This document shows positions 1-11,718 of a DNA stretch of 64,000 nt, one piece after another. This stretch comes from Gnetum montanum. Its lineage: Eukaryota > Streptophyta > Gnetopsida > Gnetales > Gnetaceae. The notes below the pieces were generated by a model that saw only the letters and a list, made by a program, of their open reading frames with translations, searched no databases and was not told the DNA's origin. Position 1 is the first letter of the stretch; each line of letters starts with the position of its first letter. Position numbers and translations under genes: made by a program. The stretch is from contig MNCI01027020.1 of the NCBI GenBank assembly GCA_015680685.1, positions 36,743 to 100,742 of the forward strand. The letters run 5' to 3'.

Positions 1-1675
1 ATTCTAGCAAGCTGTCTTGCAAGCAATCGTTCACGATTTCTTTACAAAGCTCTTCTCAAGACCTCAAGTATGTCTCCGAGTGAGAGCCCAAGTGTGATCC
101 CAATGTCTTCTCAAAAGTGTGATGTATGAGACCTCCCAAAAGTCCCAATTGATGATATATGAGCCCTTCCTCCTTGACCCCTGAAGCCTTTTTATAGGGT
201 TCAAAGGTAGGTAGGGAAGTTACATATTTAAAAATATCTCACCTACCTTCTCTCCCAAGTAACTTGGCCAACCAATTAGGAGATTACTTGCCCAATAACT
301 TAGGAGGTTCCTTGCCCAACAATTTAGGTAAGTTACAACAATTTTGGGTGGTTTCAACCACCAAAGAGATAAAAAGGTTGCAACTGACAAGTTTCCAGTC
401 CATATATGACATTAGGTAAATATCCTATGAATTTTTTCTTTGAATATATTTTTATATAGAGGTACCCAATATTTGAATACCAAAATACCAGATTATATTC
501 AAAAGAATTGATTTAGGGAATGGCCGATGAAAGAAAATATAATTTTCCAAAGTTATCAGTATGCAGTTAAACTAACTGCCCGATAGCAGGTTGTGCTCTG
601 CTCCACTGAACTTTTCCTACTCTCTAAACCCCCAAAAATGTGATGGTAGTTGGAACTACTTCCACGCGTGGCTTGGCAGTGGTTGCTATTTATCCCGTAT
701 TAGTACTGCAAACCCTCGGTGATGATGACCTGCTCCACACGTGGGCTGTATTCAAGTATGGTGCATTAAGCGCCAACGGTGTGAGTGCGTCCGTGATTAC
801 CATCTGTTCAGTGAAGAAAAAAAACACCTTTCGTGCCCTTGGAAGTGCTCAAGATTTTTGTTTCTTGTTTTTCTTTTTTTTTGTTGATAATCATCCTTAA
901 CTGTAGGCACATGTGCAGGCATGGTAACCGCCTGCGTTTTAGCCCTGTTTCACTTATTTTTCTGAACCTATTACTCCAAAAACTGCTAAACTGCTTATTG
1001 TTACATGCTCTGGCCAAGAAATTAGGAACAGAAAAATGAAACCTTGCATGGCAAGCATTTGACGAAATTCCGAAGAGGAATATGAGGTTATTTCTGGCCG
1101 TTCTTGGTAGAATTTTATATCAGCAACCGTAACTTGTTTTGGTTGCTGTATTGTTAAGAACCACCACATTTTTTTTAAAGTAAGTGTACCCTTTTTGCAG
1201 CTTCCAAAAATGTTTTTCCAATACCTGGACTGCGATATTATCTTACCATATACACCTCTATTTCTGAAAGTATTTGCTTCAATACACTATTTCTTCTTAC
1301 TACAAAATCAAATTTTCTCTGTTTATTAACTTTCTGCGTGAAAAGTAGGACCGACCCCATTCTTTGTTAATGTTCATCATCAATATGTTTGTATAACCAG
1401 GCCATGTATATCTCCGCGTCCACCACCACTGCTGAATCATTTCTGAGCCCATAACTGATTGAATTATAACCTTTCCAAATAAACATCATGTAATATGCTG
1501 AAATATTACACTATTTTCTCAATGCATAAGGTTTAAAATAAAATATGTGCTTCATCACCACCAAATAACTCATATGAATTTTTACACATATTTTAGTTTA
1601 TTTTTATTCTCTCTTTTCCTTCTATTAAATAGACTGAAACTCCTACTCCATGAAATGGCTTAAAATGTGCCAACA
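1..1675 (-). mobile_element. LTR of N-family Ty3/gypsy element (copy N'), partial
   Basis: The first 340 bases resemble the two LTRs of the complete N element further right (about 15890-16150 and 25430-25690), including a minus-strand TATA box at 196-189 in the same context (TATAAAAAGG). The right end, GCCAACA at 1669-1675, is the same terminus as in N. The middle (about 360-1600) is much more diverged. Immediately right lies Tat-A coding sequence, so I read this as the right-hand LTR (5' LTR in minus orientation) of an N-type element inserted into copy A, with its body beyond the left edge. CCTAC at 1676-1680 would be its target duplication. A pyrimidine run at 1684-1697 could instead be a polypurine tract, so the end assignment is not certain. 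No gene is supported inside. Confidence 0.7.
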
Positions 1676-2659
1676 CCTACGTTCTCACCCCTTTCATCTA
1701 CGTCCTCTTCATCGAAAGATAACATTGCAACGTGTGCATAGTCTTCACCACCTCATCCAAAAGTGTCTGAACCTAGACCCGAAACTATCCCTCCTTAGGA
1801 AATTCATCTTCTAGGATGAATAGAAGAGGAGAAAGGTAGTAAAGTAGAAAGTGGCCAGGACCTTTTGAATGCTTTGACCCAGGTCAAGCAAGCTATGAAA
1901 CAGAAAAACACTACGTTGAGCCTGTATGACTTAATCATGACATCTACCACACACCATGATGCTTTGGTCTACATGTTAACAATAATTCTAGTTGATGAGA
2001 ACATGCTAGGGGAAGAGAAGGTGATCCATTAGGTCATGCTTCCTTCTATCCCTACAAAACCAAAGCCATCCCAATTAACCATTTGCAATGATTCCATTAG
2101 GGAAGATCCTAAAAAGGGTCAAGTTACTACAACACCTCTTTTCATCACAATTCGGGTTAGCCAACATAATATTCGAAGGATTTACGTTGATGATGGAGCT
2201 ACCACAAATGTCATCCCTTTCCCTATTGTGGATAAGCTAGTTCTGGTCGACCAGATCAGACCCACAACAACATCATACCTAAAGTCGGTCAATGGGACAT
2301 GGGTCATGGTGAAAGGCATGGTCCGCATGGACTTCGTGGTAGGGGAACAGTTCCCCACAAATGCAACATTCACTATGGTCGAAAAGATGCCCACGTTTAA
2401 CCTAATCTTGGGGAGGTCATGGTTAGCGCAACTTAGGGCTATCTCTTCACCCATTCATCTAGAGATCCATCTACCCTATGCAGGAAGGGAGGTGGTAATC
2501 CATGGTGAAGAGGTGGAAACACAAGCTATCAAAAATGTAGACATGGAACAAGGCTCAAAGGTCATAACCTTTGAGAATGAAGAACCTGTCTATGTAGATA
2601 CTAACTATTTGACAAGAGAACCGACTCAGCATGCTGGTTTAGAGAAAGAAAACATGTAG
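1676..2659 (+). pseudogene. Tat copy A: gag C-terminal part and protease
   Basis: A retropepsin-type aspartic protease that would mature the Gag-Pol polyprotein. The longest open stretch is 2036-2659. The segment at 1850-2030 (motifs ALTQV, KQKNT, LSLYDL) matches the equivalent part of copy C at 51737-52087 almost position by position. The protease active site reads VDDGATTN near 2190-2215, so the usual D-[ST]-G triplet is D-D-G, as in copy C. The flap/C-terminal hallmark LILGRSWLAQL lies at about 2400-2430. In-frame stops occur upstream (for example before 2036), and gag proper is missing because the N' LTR interrupts the element at 1675. RT does not follow; the antisense gene does. Confidence 0.8.
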
Positions 2660-3323
2660 GTAGAGTTGCCCTTCCAAAAGGGGGGCAATGATATAGATGA
2701 AGGCCTTGGAAAAGCACCTTAGCCTTATGCCTTGCCCAATCCACAATGGATCAAGAAGCAATTATGCATAGCATAGAAACCCCACTACTTCTTACCTAGT
2801 TGTCATCCTTTGTACATTTACTACCTTCTTGTTTTGCATCCATCCATCTATGCTAGGTACTAATTATCCATCCTCTAAATCGTTAGTGTATCATCTCCTT
2901 ACTATCCGATGGCCTGAAATAGCCTAAAACTATGCTACCCTATACCATGGCCTGAAATGGCCTAAAACTACGCTACTATCTAGTGGCCCAAAATGACCTA
3001 AAACTATCCTAAGGCCCAAAATGGCCTAAAACTAGTGATTTCTATCTTTAAGAAAAAACCACTTAATGGCCCGGGACGTCCTCAAACTAGAAAATTCATC
3101 TATACCTTATGGAAACACTATGTAATGGCCCGCAATGGCCTTAAACTAACAAATCCATTCAATGGTCACAATAACGCCACCCAAAACCCTCAATAATTCT
3201 ATTCATGTTTCATATAAATAAAAACATAAAATTAAAAACCATAGAGAAAATTTCACGATTAATCATGTCAAAATTCATATTGTCTTCGTTCCATCTCATA
3301 AATAAAATCATGCGTAATCATAA
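2660..3323 (+). repeat. Spacer after protease with 'ATGGCCTAAAACTA' motif array
   Basis: A non-coding spacer between protease and the 3' end of the antisense gene. From about 2905 to 3190 it holds roughly seven degenerate copies of a motif of the form ATGGCCT(A/T)AAACTA at 25-45 base spacing. The same motif recurs in the 3' UTR of this copy and, reverse-complemented, in copy C at 50730-51000. The first part (2660-2760) still aligns in translation with the protease C-terminus of copy C (motif ELPF). Confidence 0.65.
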
Positions 3324-6300
3324 TTACACATCCCCTTTAGCACCATTGTCTCCTATATCCCTTAACTCTACTTCTAATCCTAGCAAATCATCTTCATATG
3401 GGCCATCCCTTCTAGGAAGTATTCCCTCATGAGGAGCGTCATCTTCACAGGGTTCTTCCACTAACAATTGCTCCCCAAGGTGACGATCTGCGTTGTTACA
3501 CTCTCCCGCCTGAACATACACCTCATTTTGTTCACCCTCTTCATTCATTTCTTGTAACTACATACAACAAGTATATCAGCAAAATCCATGATAGGACAAT
3601 TCAGAAAATTCAAATTCAAGAACACTAAAACTTACTTGCGATGGCCCGGCATCAGTAGCAAAGGGGAGCTGATCTAAGCTGACCAACAGACGTTGCATAA
3701 TCTCTTCTTCGGTCAACTTAGACCAAACCCTATTCCCCAAATTAGTTTCGGCCTTAACCTTCCCCTTCTCCACACTAGTCCACCAAGGTGATTTGGGGAA
3801 GAAGGTAGGGACTATGGTCTCTCCCCTGGGAAGAGTAATTTCTCTTTCCATAGACGCGCTCACCGTCACCTGCTCCTGGAACTTCTTGAAAGCCTCAGAA
3901 GCACCAATGACATCAAGGAACAATCACAAGGATTGAGCTTCAATGGAAAAATCTTGATAACGTTGATGATAAGCGATACTTTCTCACTTATACAGATGCT
4001 TATGATCTTTTTGCGTCTATCCCCACTCTTGGACCCTTGCACAAAAGTCCTTCCAGTCTTGATTCTTCTGGGCTAGGAGCTCTATCTGCATCCTTTTCTC
4101 AACTAATTCATGATTGGTTTATACGCTATTTCTGACTATGGTCTAGTAGCGAGCGTAGTCAATGATAGTTGTCTGCTAGTCTTCTTCACCCATTCCTCGA
4201 GCCTACAGGAATTCACATCGCGACCTTAAGTCTCCGACCTCTCTAGTCAGAGATATATTTTCCTTCTCTGATCTCTGCAGTTTCTTCTAGAGATCTTCAT
4301 TGGCATTCTGACTTTCCCACAGGGAGCAGCTCAAACGTAACGCACATTTACACATTTCTTTGTAAATGTTGCATGGCACGACCGTTGCTTCTGATGAAGG
4401 TTCGATGGTGTCCAAGTCAATGGGCTCTGTAGAGTCCCATCGAAGGTGAGCTCCTGATGACAAATATCAGATCAAACATAATTAAGAACTGTAGCCTTAT
4501 AAAAAAATAAGCATATGATAGCCACAACATACTATCCCTGGGATCAACGCATTCTAAGCACTCGATCATATCATCGACGATGCCTTCCATAAAGGTGAAT
4601 TTATTAGGGAATTTGCCCCACACTCTGATTAGAATGGTGGACGAGGAATCACCTCATTCATCTATTGTATAATTAAGTCAAAAATTTTGGCTAATAACAG
4701 AATCTCTTAAAAAATTTTAATAGATTGATTACCTCTTCCTGTCCCAGTGGAAAGTGCATCAACGTTCTCCGCCTCCACTCTCTCTTCATGCACAAAAGTC
4801 TGTGCATCACTCACTCTAATAACTAGGGCCTTCTCTTCCAAAACTGAGGCCCCTTTCCCATGCCGTAACACCATAGCCCCTGTCCCAGGGGTCAACTGCT
4901 CTGTAGGTCTCCCTATTCCTACTATATAATACACTTAACTAATTCCAAATTCCTTGAATAAGTTTTGTAATATAACAATTACCATAAATTTTACTGTATC
5001 CTCTCTCTTACCAGGTGGGAGCTTACTCCATTGAAACTTAACTTGTATAGTTCTGCCTGCATCACCTGCTGGCTCCACAGGTGCCTCAGTTAGATGAGGC
5101 CTTTTACGTTGAACTAAATCATCCACTATTTCTGCTGCTAGGCACTTCCCCCATGACGCATCACTAGTGTAAGAGGGAAGGACCCCACCTATGCTGTCAG
5201 AGCCTCATGTTCGAGGTACCGCCACATTCCTAGTTGTTATAGAAAATGACTCCCCAATTCCCTCTAGAGGATCTTGTGACTGAGTAGTGTCGAAGAGGTG
5301 GGAGATCTAGGGTTTGGATAACTGGTCTCGGTCCTGTTGCACCCAGACCCCATTCCTCTGGACCACCAGAAATTTGGCAAAATGCTAGAGGCAAGCTATC
5401 AAAAAGGCAAAGTGCACACTGAAACGGGACTCAAGCTTTTGTCAGAGCCTGATCATTTCAGTGCATAATCCTTTGACGAAATAGCTCGCCCAGTCGAATT
5501 GGGTCCCTTCCTTTATCACCTCTCACATGATATGGGCTAGTTCTATGGTGAAGAACTTCCCCTACAAGAGCGTTCTAGGGAAGGCCTGGGCTCGGAAGAG
5601 AGGGTAAATGGTCTTGGCAACCTCCAACTCGATCTTTTCACAAGGAATCCCCTTCATGTCCTTCTTCATCCCTAGCGACTCCTCCATCTCTTCTTGACAT
5701 TTGAGGCTTCTCCTTGACTTTTCTTCTATGGGAAGATCATTGGAAGGGACACCAAAAAGGTTAGTAAAAAGTAGAGCATCAATGTCAAAATGTACACACA
5801 GGTTATGCACGCATGTGCAAAAACGTTCAGCCCCCTTGCTGAAGGAGTTAACCAGGGTTAGCATTTCACTTGTAGCAACATTAGGGGTTATATCCAGGAA
5901 CAGATGCATCAGCCTCGTATCCTTTAGCTTAGTAACCAACGCAGCTGGGGCCGCCACGTGGCTGAGCCAGCATTATGCTTCCTTTATGTACCCGTAATGG
6001 AAGAGGAGGGTGTTCGCCTCACGGCCAGAAATCATGATGGTAATTTCCTGAGATTTCCTACCTGATAACACAAGTCAAGATAGCAAAGAAAATGTTATAC
6101 AACATTTCAAATAGTAATATCCTGCAATTAATTGTAACAACAAAACCTTACCAGGTCTGAATGGAAAAGGAAATGGAGGAAGCTTCCTTTGCACATCCGC
6201 AAGGGTGAGGGGCGGGTTCAAGGTCCATTCCTCATGTAACCACCCAAGGCTCTGACAATTCTTGAAAGAATCAGAGTAATGGGTGGGATACTCAGGAATC

Positions 6301-7377
6301 TCAAAGGCCATTTTCCCCATGACACCGACGCGTACATTGCTAGTGGACGTAAACTCATTTATCGCCCGTTTGGTCAGGGACAATGTATCATTGTTACCCA
6401 ATAACCCATTTTCATTGATAAAGAACCTGTATCATATAGTGCATCACTATCCCATGCTCTACAAATTCAAACATTAGAAAACATATTAACATCACCATTG
6501 GTAAAATGTCTTATCCACATGAGTAATACACCATGCTCAGTGGATTATGAAAGTAGGTTGAGACATGCAAGCTACAAAAAAAGTGTTATAGGCATGATAA
6601 CAACTAAATCTAGGCATCTCCCAGATCCAACTTAAATGCCTCAATCCTTTGGTGCTAATTTCGCGGTCTTGAGGTCGACCAATGTCAATAGCTCCATCTG
6701 TAAGGAAAGACAAAATTCCCTGTGTAGAACCAACTAACAAATTTTCCAAAATGGCTACAGACACATCACTTGGCATATGTGACCAAATGATGATGCTGTA
6801 GTTATGCAACAAAAATTGCAAGAACTCCTATGCACCCTTCCAAAACCATATTGCTTTCCCCTGTTGGTGAGTTTGAGGGGGAGGAACATTGTCTACGAGA
6901 GGATTTATACAATATAAAACCCCGACTATGTCCAAAACAATTATGATAGGTTTCACCATTATACTATATAGAACGTAAACACATAACCATCAGAAAAAAG
7001 TCTAAATCTAGATTTCATTACATGCTTAGGAAAACTATAGATTACGCTTTTGCCACGCAGCCAAAATCACTTAAACCTTTGCAACAATGCAAGGTTTGTC
7101 TCAGACAATGGTGATGGATGCAATACCGCTCTCTAAACCCTTGTTTTAATACAAGGTCTATACCCCAAAACTCTGGTTTACGCAGATAACTCAAAAGAAT
7201 AAACAAAAGAAAAAATATATCACCTAAAGCAAAGCGAATAAGCAAGTAAATGGCCTACCAATTCAGGGGAGTAACATCTCGTACTTCAACCAAGGCCTGC
7301 GAAGCGTGCTGCAGACTCCCTTGTACTTCATCGATTTTTGCCAATTTGGCATTCTTTCCTCTCACCTTCGGCGCCAT
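3324..7377 (-). pseudogene. Antisense multi-exon gene of Tat copy A (FCP1-like plus unknown domains)
   Basis: An eight-exon gene on the strand opposite gag-pol. The exons read on the minus strand are 7377-7259, 6963 to about 6500, 6426-6152, 6062-5012, 4933-4733, 4661-4533, 4453-3636 and 3550 to about 3326. Visible donors include GTAGGC, GTAAGG, GTAAGA, GTAATC, GTATGT and GTAAGT, and acceptors end in AG. Exon phases (2,2,1,1,1,1) match copy C, and exon 5 is 201 nt in both. Exon 1 encodes a short basic start (MAPKVRGKNAKLAK). Exon 2 resembles an FCP1/NIF HAD phosphatase (VLDIVGVL, FLLHNYSIIIWSH, YNTFF); the first catalytic Asp remains, the second is Val. Exon 4 holds FTNLFGVPSNDL and PLFRAQAFPRTL, shared with copy C. 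Exon 7 is helical, and exon 8 is strongly acidic. At least eight in-frame stops and one frameshift show decay. The function is unknown. Confidence 0.75.
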
Positions 7378-7840
7378 AGTTACGATTCTGTAAACTTTCA
7401 GAAATAATACACTGCTATCTTTTGCTCTTTCTCTCTCTCTCTACAACAGCTAAATTCGAATTCACAATAGCTAACAACCTATTTTTGATAAGAACTGCAT
7501 ACTTATAATATGCAAGACTAACCGACTTGACGCCCGATTAAAGTAGGACTTGCCCAAATGCTAGTGTTAGCATGAGTTGGAACCCGAAGATCAGGGCACT
7601 AATGTGGCAGTTATCGCATGCATTATGGTCCGAAATGACCTTAAACTACTACACCTTATCACTTCATAATTGGGTCACATTAATTACAGGTTGTTCACGA
7701 TATTCAAAATTCAGTTAGTTCTTCACGCTCGGCAATGTCATACCATACCTTTTCAAACTACACCAAGCATCATACGCTAATACTTGCAACATTTAACTTA
7801 TCACTTTCCTAATCACTTTCATATTTGGAAAATTTGTAGG
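7378..7840. other. Spacer between antisense-gene promoter and RT segment
   Basis: A non-coding interval between the divergently oriented antisense gene and the pol segment of copy A. It contains a CT-rich 5' leader (7420-7445), the TATA region, and one copy of the Tat motif (AAATGACCTTAAACTA near 7630). A possible sense acceptor, TTTGTAG, lies near 7835. It aligns with the TTGGCAG acceptors of copies B, C and D but is less convincing. Confidence 0.5.
7498..7514 (-). promoter_or_regulatory. TATA-like element of antisense gene, copy A
   Basis: The minus strand reads GCATATTATAAGTATGC, about 120 nt upstream of the putative start codon at 7377. It occupies the place of the much clearer TATATAAA of copy C. 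It is itself nearly palindromic and could be chance A/T richness. Confidence 0.4.
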
Positions 7841-10800
7841 ACAGTTGACAAATGGACACAAATTTATTTGCACCCCTAGCCTTAACAGGCCCATAGGGGG
7901 GAATCATTAGACAATTTGATCTCACACTAGTAGAAACTAACCTTCTCCTCAATGATGCAACCATAGCCACATCGGAAACGTCTCTAGACTGGCCAGAACA
8001 ATCGACGCGTACGCTAGACCTGGAGGCTAGAGATGTAACTGAAGATCCCCTCAACGAGGTCCCTATGGTTACGCATAGAGGTGAGAACAAAACTATTAAG
8101 GTTATTTCTTTACTAGACCAAAAAGCACATGACAATATAAAATAGGTACTCCAGGATAACATCACAGTATTTGCATGGTCATATGAAGAAATGCCAGGGC
8201 TAGATCCAAGGCTAATACAACATAACATAATTCTAGACCCACATATTAAAGTGATTAGACAAAAAGCATGGAAAATTAAGCCAGAAATCACACTAGCAGT
8301 ACATGATGAGATCACTAAACTGCACTAGGTTGGTTTCATCTGTGCGGTCGATTACTCAGACTAGGTATCTAATATTGTAGTTGTCCCTAAGAAGACTAGG
8401 GGGATACACATCTGCATAGACTTCTGAGACTTGAATAAAGCCACAATCAAGGAAAACTTCCCACTACCAAGTATCGACCAATTAGTCGATACAACCACTG
8501 GGCATGTGCTTTTATCCTTCATGGATGGTTTTCCATGCTATAATCTGATTCGCATCAACCCAAAACACCAGTTGACCACAACATTCATGACACCCTGGGG
8601 GACCTTTTGTTACACTATGATGCCTTTTGGTTTAAAAAATGCAGGAGCTACATATCAACGAGCTATGACGTACATCTTTAGTGATTATCTTCTGGGAAGA
8701 ATGAATGATTATGTTGATGATATAGCTGTTAAGTCTGTAAGGTTGGAAGATCATTCAGAGGACCTAGAATTAGTCCTTAAAAGATGCTCTAAATACGACC
8801 TCTGACTCAACCCAAAGAAGTATGTATTTGAAGTCAAAACTAGATGCATGCTAGGGTTTGTGGTGTCGGAAACTGGCATACGAGTAGACCCTGACGAGGT
8901 CAAGGCCATAGTTGAGTTGACACCCCCTACAAATCTCAAGCAATTACACGGGTTGCAAGGGTGATTATAGTTTATCAGGTGGTTCATCTAGAAATTAACA
9001 GATAAATTACACCCTATGCAGCATTTGCTTAAGAAGGGGGTTACTTTTGAGTGGATAGATAATTGCTAGCATGCATTTGACAACTTGAAACAAGAACTTC
9101 AATGCTTGCTGATAGTATTCCCGCCGCAAAGGGATCAGCCATTTTACATTTACCTCACAACCTCAGACGTATCCCTAGCTGCATTACTCTGTCAAAAGAG
9201 GGGTGATGGGTCAAAAGTACCCATCTACTACTTGACTCATGCTCTATGTGCATATGAAACGAGGTATAATGAAGTAGAGCGTAATTGTTTAGCGTTAGTA
9301 TTTACGCTCAAAAAGTGCAGACACTATCTCTTCCGTAGCAAAGTCAATATAATCTACAAGAATAACATCCTGAGAGCTATTACGCACAACCTATATGAAA
9401 GTAGTAAGATAGCTCGTTGGAAAGCTATCATGGCAGAATTCGATCTACATTACGTTGACCAATCTTCTAAAAAAGGCCAAGCCATAACCGACCAAATAAT
9501 GACATCACCTATTGATAGTCAGGCAATGATAGAGCCTGAATTTCCCTATGAACATGTACATAGTCTAAGCCCTGTTCTAACAAACCTCGAAGCAACATTA
9601 TATTTTGACGGAGCTTCAACTGCTAGAGGCAGCAGTGCCACCATGGTCATTACGCTGTCACCTGAGGATGTACGTCTATACGCCTACCTCTTGACCTTCC
9701 CTTGTATGAACAACATGGTAGAGTACAAGGGGCTCCTCAGGGGATTATTAACAGCCAGAGAGCTTAACATTCAACACCTAGTAATTAGGGGCAATTCGAT
9801 GCTCGTGATAAATCAAATCACAAGAGTCTACGCCTGCAACGCTGTACATTTACAGCCCTACTACGATATGGCTAAAGATCTTTTGAAGCAGTTCATAGCA
9901 ACCAATGCCCAACACGTGTCTCGAAATGACAACACGCTAGCTGATGCACTGGCTACATTAGCATTAAATGTGCTGCTACATCTGTTTGACACTTGTCCCG
10001 TCCTAATGATAGAGTGTGNNNNNNNNNNNNNNNNNNNNNNNNNNNNNNNNNNNNNNNNNNNNNNNNNNNNNNNNNNNNNNNNNNNNNNNNNNNNNNNNNN
10101 NNNNNNNNNNNNNNNNNNNNNNNNNNNNNNNNNNNNNNNNNNNNNNNNNNNNNNNNNNNNNNNNNNNNNNNNNNNNNNNNNNNNNNNNNNNNNNNNNNNN
10201 NNNNNNNNNNNNNNNNNNNNNNNNNNNNNNNNNNNNNNNNNNNNNNNNNNNNNNNNNNNNNNNNNNNNNNNNNNNNNNNNNNNNNNNNNNNNNNNNNNNN
10301 NNNNNNNNNNNNNNNNNNNNNNNNNNNNNNNNNNNNNNNNNNNNNNNNNNNNNNNNNNNNNNNNNNNNNNNNNNNNNNNNNNNNNNNNNNNNNNNNNNNN
10401 NNNNNNNNNNNNNNNNNNNNNNNNNNNNNNNNNNNNNNNNNNNNNNNNNNNNNNNNNNNNNNNNNNNNNNNNNNNNNNNNNNNNNNNNNNNNNNNNNNNN
10501 NNNNNNNNNNNNNNNNNTGAAGCAACGAATAAGGTCATTATCAATTTGCTCAAGAAAATGCTCAGTAGTAACAAAAGACGATGGCATGAAAAGATCCTCT
10601 ATGTGCTATGGACGTATCGTACCACATGTAGAATAGCTATAGACAATACACCCTATAGCCTAGTCTATGGATCTGAGGTGGTGCTACCCCTTGAATTACA
10701 AGTTTCTTCTTTGCGGATGGTCCTCTCCATGATTATAAATGATGCTCAACACATCGAGTCTCGGATCATGGACTTGGACTTAGTAGAGGAGAAGCAAATA

Positions 10801-11061
10801 TAGACGCTTGATACCATCGAAAAGTATCAGGATAAGTAGAGGTAGAAGCACTGTCATAATCTTCAATAACATCCGATCGAGAAAGGAGATTTGGTTCTCA
10901 AGGCCATTCGCGAACCAGTAGGCAAATTCTCTGCAAACTGGGAGGGCCCTTTCTTAGTAGCCAACATGTATGGCAACGGTGCATTCAAGCTAGCAGACAT
11001 CAACGGCAACGAGTTATCAAATCCAGTGAACCATATATACCTAAAGTGGTACTACATCTAG
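7841..11061 (+). pseudogene. Tat copy A pol: RT, RNase H, archaeal-type RNase H, integrase
   Basis: The replication enzymes of a Ty3/gypsy element. In order: pre-RT linker (WPEQ, about 7990), RT core with YVDDI at about 8712 and PFGLKNAGATYQRAM at about 8620, gypsy-type RNase H (about 9100-9450), and archaeal-type RNase H (about 9595-9960) with FDGAS, VEYKGLL, RGNS (D replaced by N) and NTLADALA. The assembly gap removes the integrase zinc finger and catalytic core. From 10518 the integrase C-terminus resumes (WHEKILYVLW, YSLVYGSE, GPFLV, LADINGNEL), ending at a TAG at 11059-11061. There is no chromodomain, as expected for Tat. Several stops (for example near 8325, 8361, 8427, 8803, 9067) are TAG or TGA where relatives have CAG, TGG or CGA. 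The element is not functional. Confidence 0.9.
10019..10517. other. Assembly gap (499 N)
   Basis: A run of 499 undetermined bases inside the pol region of copy A, replacing the end of the archaeal RNase H linker and most of integrase. Open frames reported across it are meaningless there. The reading frame on the two sides is compatible with one polyprotein, but the true gap size is unknown. Confidence 0.99.
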
Positions 11062-11718
11062 CTACATATCCAGCGTCAACATTAGGTGCAACGATCATCC
11101 GCTATGACGCTAAACTGGCAATGATCATCCACTACGACATAAAACTGGCACTTTCTGCACACATCCTCCATGACGCTAAATTGGCAATGATCGTATGCTA
11201 TGACATAAAATTGGCACTTTCTGCACACGTCTGTCACGACGCTAAACTGGCAATGATCGTCTGCCATGATGTAAAACTAGCAAATTGCAATCGTCCATTA
11301 CAATGTAAAACTGACAATGTTTTACATGTCTGTGAAGACATAAAACTGGCATTTCCTGCACGTGTCTGCCATGACGCTAAACTAGCACCAACCGTCTTCC
11401 ATGACATAAAACTGGCAAAGGTAAGCATGCATCTGCTGAGATGTAAAACTAGCACAGGCTTGTCCCTAGGTCACAACATAAAACTGACATCCACAACACG
11501 GTCTATGAGACCATGAATCAACTCTACCGCCATCCACTACGACATAAAACTAGCATTTTTTAGTCCACCCAGACTTTAAACTAGGACCATGGTGTGCTAG
11601 GACTTAAAACCAGCAACAACAGTCTACCAGGACTTAAAACTAGGACTTACAGATCGTCAACATATGAATCAAGCGAGCATGAACATCTCTGTGTGGTTGC
11701 AAAATGAACGGGATGGGA
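11062..11718 (+). repeat. 3' UTR of copy A with degenerate tandem motif, ending in polypurine tract
   Basis: Between about 11085 and 11650 the motif (C/T)ATGAC(A/G)(C/T)(A/T)AAACTGGCA recurs roughly every 28-35 bases, more than fifteen times, changing towards CTAGGACTTAAAACTAG at the end. Long frames here (11046-11516) are by-products of the repeat. A purine-rich tract, GAACGGGATGGGA, at 11706-11718 directly precedes the LTR and fits a polypurine tract. Tandem arrays in this position are known for Tat/Ogre-type elements. Confidence 0.75.

Noticed and set aside
9861-10636. Several long open frames on both strands across 10003-10636
   Set aside because: They consist mainly of undetermined bases of the assembly gap; only the plus-strand pol frame has real flanking similarity.
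11046-11516. 156-codon plus-strand ORF and its minus-strand partners
   Set aside because: The product is a direct translation of the tandem motif with no independent similarity; it follows from repeat phase.
11085-11650. CRISPR-like array of about 30-bp spaced repeats
   Set aside because: The repeats are degenerate, the spacers are as similar as the repeats, there are no cas genes, and the context is the 3' UTR of a plant retrotransposon.
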